The notes under the pieces are model-generated. The model did no database searches and was not told the DNA's origin. It saw only the letters and a list, made by a program, of their open reading frames with translations. Below are positions 61,400-64,000 of a stretch of 64,000 bases of DNA, in pieces (position 1 is the stretch's first letter; every line of letters begins with the position of its first letter). The translations under genes were made by a program, and so were the position numbers. Origin of the DNA: Bordetella parapertussis (lineage in GTDB: Bacteria; Acidobacteriota; Terriglobia; Bryobacterales; Bryobacteraceae); NCBI GenBank assembly GCA_943328975.2, contig CALQCC020000010.1, positions 62,001 through 126,000 on the forward strand. Reading direction: 5' to 3'.

Positions 61400-62683
61400 T
61401 TGGGAAGAGTACTTGTACTTTCGTACCTAGTATCGGCCTCGCTCTTTGCCGCCGACCCGCCGAAGTACACGGGGCCAGGGTCGTGCAGTGCACCGAGTTG
61501 CCATGGCGGAGTCCAAGCGCGCTCCACCACCTCTGTTCAACAAAACGAATACAGCACGTGGGTCATTCAAGATAAGCACGCGCAGGCGTTCGCAGTGTTG
61601 TCGAATCCCACGTCAGTGCGCATCGCAAGGATTCTGGGATTGCAGGGCGCGGCGACGGCTCCCCGCTGTTTGGCCTGCCACTCGTTGAACCCCGAGACTT
61701 CGGAACGCGCCCGCATGTTCGACACGTCGGACGGTGTGAGCTGCGAGAGTTGCCACGGGGCGGCGTCGAATTGGTTGGGTCCGCACACCACGCGGGATTG
61801 GACGCATCAGCAATCTGTCGATGCGGGCATGAAGGATCTGCGGGATCTGACGCGTCGCTCTGAGCAGTGCCTGACTTGTCACTTGGGTACCGCGGACAAG
61901 AAGGTAGATCACGAATTGATCGCGGCGGGGCACCCGGACTTGTACTTTGAGTTGGCGTCATTCTCGGCGGTGATGCCTCGGCATTGGAAGGCGAAGCCGG
62001 ATCAAGATGCGTGGCAGGAAGTCCGCGAGCTGGCTACAGGGCAGGCGGTGCAGTTGCGCGAGCATTTGGCTCGGGTGCAACGCAACGCCCGCGCGGGTGT
62101 GTGGCCGGAATACGGGGAGCTGGATTGCTTCGCTTGCCATCACAGCTTGACGTCTTCGAAAGATAGCTGGCAGCAAGAGCGCGGGTATGCGAATCGCAAG
62201 CCGGGGAATCCGCCGTGGAACTTGTCGCGGTTTGTGGTGTTGCGGCAGATCGCGCTGGAATTCGATCGCGTCGGAGCGCAGCAATTGCAGACTTCCATCA
62301 ATAGTTTGTATGCGCTGGTGAGCACCATCGGGAATGATCGCAACCAAGTCGCGGCACAGGCAGCCCAGGTGCAGGCTTTGGCGACGCAGTTAGAGGCTCG
62401 TGTGAAGGCGGGTACGATCGACGCGGCACTGGTGCGACGGCTGATGAAGAATATTTCCGGCGATGGGGAGTACATCTCCACGCAAGGCGAGCGAGCGGCC
62501 GAGCAAGCGGCGATGGCAGTGGATTCGTTGTTCGTGACGTATTCGAAGAACGCGAACGTCGCGAACGCCACGCAAGTTCGCGCCGCGATTCAGGGGCTGT
62601 TCCGCGAGGTACAGAATCCATCGGCCTACAATGCCTTCAACTTCGCGCAGCAGATGAGAGCCGTGAATGGGCTACTTCCGTAG
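61400..62683 (+). CDS. Exported c554-type multiheme cytochrome
   Basis: A 427-residue protein with a TTG start at 61400 and a short signal peptide (VLVLSYLVSASLFA). Heme motifs are a CX4CH (CSAPSCH at 29) and CXXCH at residues 90, 115, 157 and 243, so about five hemes. The region GPGSCSAPSCHGGVQA and later DGVSCESCHGAASNWLGPHT fit cytochrome c554 family proteins. The last 170 residues are helical and heme-free. It is transcribed away from the NuoEF operon and overlaps the downstream GlcG-like gene by 17 bases. Electron partner is probably the decaheme protein, but this is inferred. Confidence 0.88.
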   Translation: MGRVLVLSYLVSASLFAADPPKYTGPGSCSAPSCHGGVQARSTTSVQQNEYSTWVIQDKHAQAFAVLSNPTSVRIARILGLQGAATAPRCLACHSLNPETSERARMFDTSDGVSCESCHGAASNWLGPHTTRDWTHQQSVDAGMKDLRDLTRRSEQCLTCHLGTADKKVDHELIAAGHPDLYFELASFSAVMPRHWKAKPDQDAWQEVRELATGQAVQLREHLARVQRNARAGVWPEYGELDCFACHHSLTSSKDSWQQERGYANRKPGNPPWNLSRFVVLRQIALEFDRVGAQQLQTSINSLYALVSTIGNDRNQVAAQAAQVQALATQLEARVKAGTIDAALVRRLMKNISGDGEYISTQGERAAEQAAMAVDSLFVTYSKNANVANATQVRAAIQGLFREVQNPSAYNAFNFAQQMRAVNGLLP

Positions 62684-64000
62684 AGCTGGCGCACTCGCAT
62701 TGCTGACCTGTCCGTTGTGGGCACAGGCTCCGGTGCGTTCTTCGAGCGATAGCGCATCGCTCTCTCGGATTCGACGGTCTGCAGCGCCCGCTGCAGCACT
62801 CACACAAGATGACGTGCGCCGCGTCGTTGAAGCTGCGGCGAAATCGGCGGATTCAAATGGGATGGTGATTGCGGTGACGGATCGCCAGGGCGACATTCTG
62901 GCCGTGTTCCGCAAACCAGGGGCTCCAGCGACGGTCGTCGGCAACTTCGGCAAGAAGGTGGATGCGAACGAACTGGCGGTGGGGTTGGCGCGCACGGCAG
63001 GCTTCTTCAGCAACGCGCAGGCTCCGCTGTCGTCGCGCACGGTGCGGTTCATCAGCGGCGTGCATTTTCCGCCTGGGATTCTGTACACCGGCAACGCCGC
63101 ACTCTACGGAATCGAGAATACGAATCGCGGGTGCGTCATTGGGGCGGACTATGCAGATGGGCGCGCGGTGCCTCCGGCCCGGTCGATCGATGGGTTGCGT
63201 GCGGGACTCGGGATTATTACCGGCAAAGCGGACCTGTTCGATAGCGACGCCTCGGCGGTCAATCCCGGCGGCGTGCCTTTGTACAAGGACGGACAAGTGG
63301 TGGGCGGTGTGGGCGTCGCAGGCGTTGCCGCGGAGCTCGCAGAGTATGCCGCGTTCATGGGGTCGGCCGGTGCGGGATTTGCGCCGACGACGATTCCCGC
63401 TCCTGCGGTTGTCTTCATTGATGGCATCGCATTGCCGTTTGTCGATAACACGACAGCGCCGGGCGGTATCGGTCTGGGTGTTGTTGCGGGTTCTTATCTT
63501 GTCGAGCCGAAAGATGCGCCGGGGCCTGCACCCGAGGGCGACCTAGTGATTCCGCGCGCCGGACCGTTAGGTGGTCTCACCGCGCAGGAAGTCCGGCAGA
63601 TCATCGATCGAGCAATCGCCGCGTCCAATGAAACGCGTGCCGTGATTCGATTACCATTGGGCTCGAAAGCTCGGATGGTGATCGCGGTGGCGGACCTGGA
63701 TGGGACGATTCTCGCGCTGCATCGCATGGAAGACGCGACGTTCTTCAGCGTCGATGTTGCGCTAGCGAAGTCGCGCAACGTGATCTACTTCAGCAGCAAG
63801 TCCCGCGTGCCTGCGGATCTGCCTGGAGTGCCGTTGGGGACTGCCATAACAAATCGCACTATCGGCTACGGAGCGCAGCCCTTCTTCCCGGTGGGTCTGG
63901 ACTTCACCGCGCCCGGGCCGTTCTTTGATCTCTACAAGAAGGACGTAGAGAATCCCTGCACGCAGGGATCGCAGCCGGCCAACGACAAACAGAGCGGGAT
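62667..64000 (+). CDS. Exported tandem GlcG/HbpS-type heme-binding protein, partial at right edge
   Basis: Begins at ATG 62667 inside the cytochrome gene and runs off the window after about 444 codons. A signal peptide (RRAGALALLTCPLWAQ) is present. Two GlcG-like units are visible, the first at about residues 40-250 (LTQDDVRRVVEAAAKSADS, AVTDRQGDILAVFR, GGVGVAGVAAELAEYA) and the second beginning near residue 305 (LTAQEVRQIIDRAIAAS, AVADLDGTILALHRM). GlcG/HbpS proteins bind heme or related ligands. The exported, doubled form beside cytochrome genes suggests heme handling or a heme-carrying redox role. A small single-domain relative is at 41346-41741. Confidence 0.85.
   Translation, partial: MGYFRRAGALALLTCPLWAQAPVRSSSDSASLSRIRRSAAPAAALTQDDVRRVVEAAAKSADSNGMVIAVTDRQGDILAVFRKPGAPATVVGNFGKKVDANELAVGLARTAGFFSNAQAPLSSRTVRFISGVHFPPGILYTGNAALYGIENTNRGCVIGADYADGRAVPPARSIDGLRAGLGIITGKADLFDSDASAVNPGGVPLYKDGQVVGGVGVAGVAAELAEYAAFMGSAGAGFAPTTIPAPAVVFIDGIALPFVDNTTAPGGIGLGVVAGSYLVEPKDAPGPAPEGDLVIPRAGPLGGLTAQEVRQIIDRAIAASNETRAVIRLPLGSKARMVIAVADLDGTILALHRMEDATFFSVDVALAKSRNVIYFSSKSRVPADLPGVPLGTAITNRTIGYGAQPFFPVGLDFTAPGPFFDLYKKDVENPCTQGSQPANDKQSG

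Noticed and set aside
1-64000. tRNA, rRNA, CRISPR, riboswitch or prophage
   Set aside because: No T-loop, repeat-spacer pattern, phage structural gene or recognisable aptamer was found. The lone ORF6N gene has no phage neighbours.

Overview
This window is a densely packed, GC-rich chromosome segment, most likely from the phylum Acidobacteriota, order Bryobacterales (Solibacter/Bryobacter/Paludibaculum relatives). The best clue is two large secreted proteins (37669-40002 and 45857-49744) ending in the 'Solibacter C-terminal' beta domain (TIGR03437 type). Also consistent are FG-GAP and LVIVD beta-propeller proteins, a PadR-linked gene with an N-terminus like that of acidobacterial duplicated permeases, many GTG/TTG starts, and 1-, 4- or 8-base gene overlaps. 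No rRNA, tRNA, CRISPR array, insertion sequence or prophage was seen. No stretch over 300 bases lacks a gene; the longest gaps are about 125-165 bases.

Layout. 1-2.1 kb: ABC transporter (permease cut by the left edge, plus ATPase) and an isolated ORF6N protein. 2.1-6.2 kb, minus: membrane protein, winged-helix regulator, a second UppS-type prenyltransferase, AsmA-like protein and FdhD. 6.3-7.9 kb, plus: uppS-cdsA. 7.9-10.4 kb: rhomboid protease, PfkB kinase, a large imperfect palindrome and an SDR protein. 10.4-11.5 kb: split chromate transporter. 11.5-18.8 kb, minus: housekeeping run Trm112, GT9, msbA, yicC, gmk, rpoZ, coaBC, uracil-DNA glycosylase, tmk. 18.9-28.4 kb: BON protein, YoeB-type toxin/antitoxin, secreted proteins, M13 peptidase, small monoheme protein, EEP hydrolase, VOC protein, amidohydrolase, and a PadR-signal peptidase I pair. 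28.4-34.7 kb: fused aroDE and membrane glycosyltransferases. 34.6-43.3 kb: amino acid permease, P5C dehydrogenase, FG-GAP protein, formaldehyde dehydrogenase, GlcG-like protein, aquaglyceroporin, RluE. 43.3-49.7 kb: two tandem membrane glycosyltransferases and a 1295-residue secreted protein.

49.7-64 kb is the most unusual part: an electron-transfer island. A plus-strand pair encodes a predicted outer-membrane beta-barrel protein and a 1238-residue multiheme cytochrome/LVIVD propeller protein. Meeting it tail to tail is a minus-strand operon: NuoE-NuoF fusion, a 709-residue Fe-S protein with two cyclic-nucleotide-binding-like domains inserted between NuoG-like and DmsB-like ferredoxin modules, a diheme b-type membrane protein, and a membrane-anchored decaheme cytochrome c. 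Diverging from it are a c554-type multiheme cytochrome and a tandem GlcG-like protein that runs off the right edge. I infer an NAD(P)H-linked route through the inner membrane to periplasmic and perhaps outer-membrane multiheme cytochromes, possibly gated by a nucleotide ligand. The architecture is read from the sequence; electron direction, substrate and physiological role are not.
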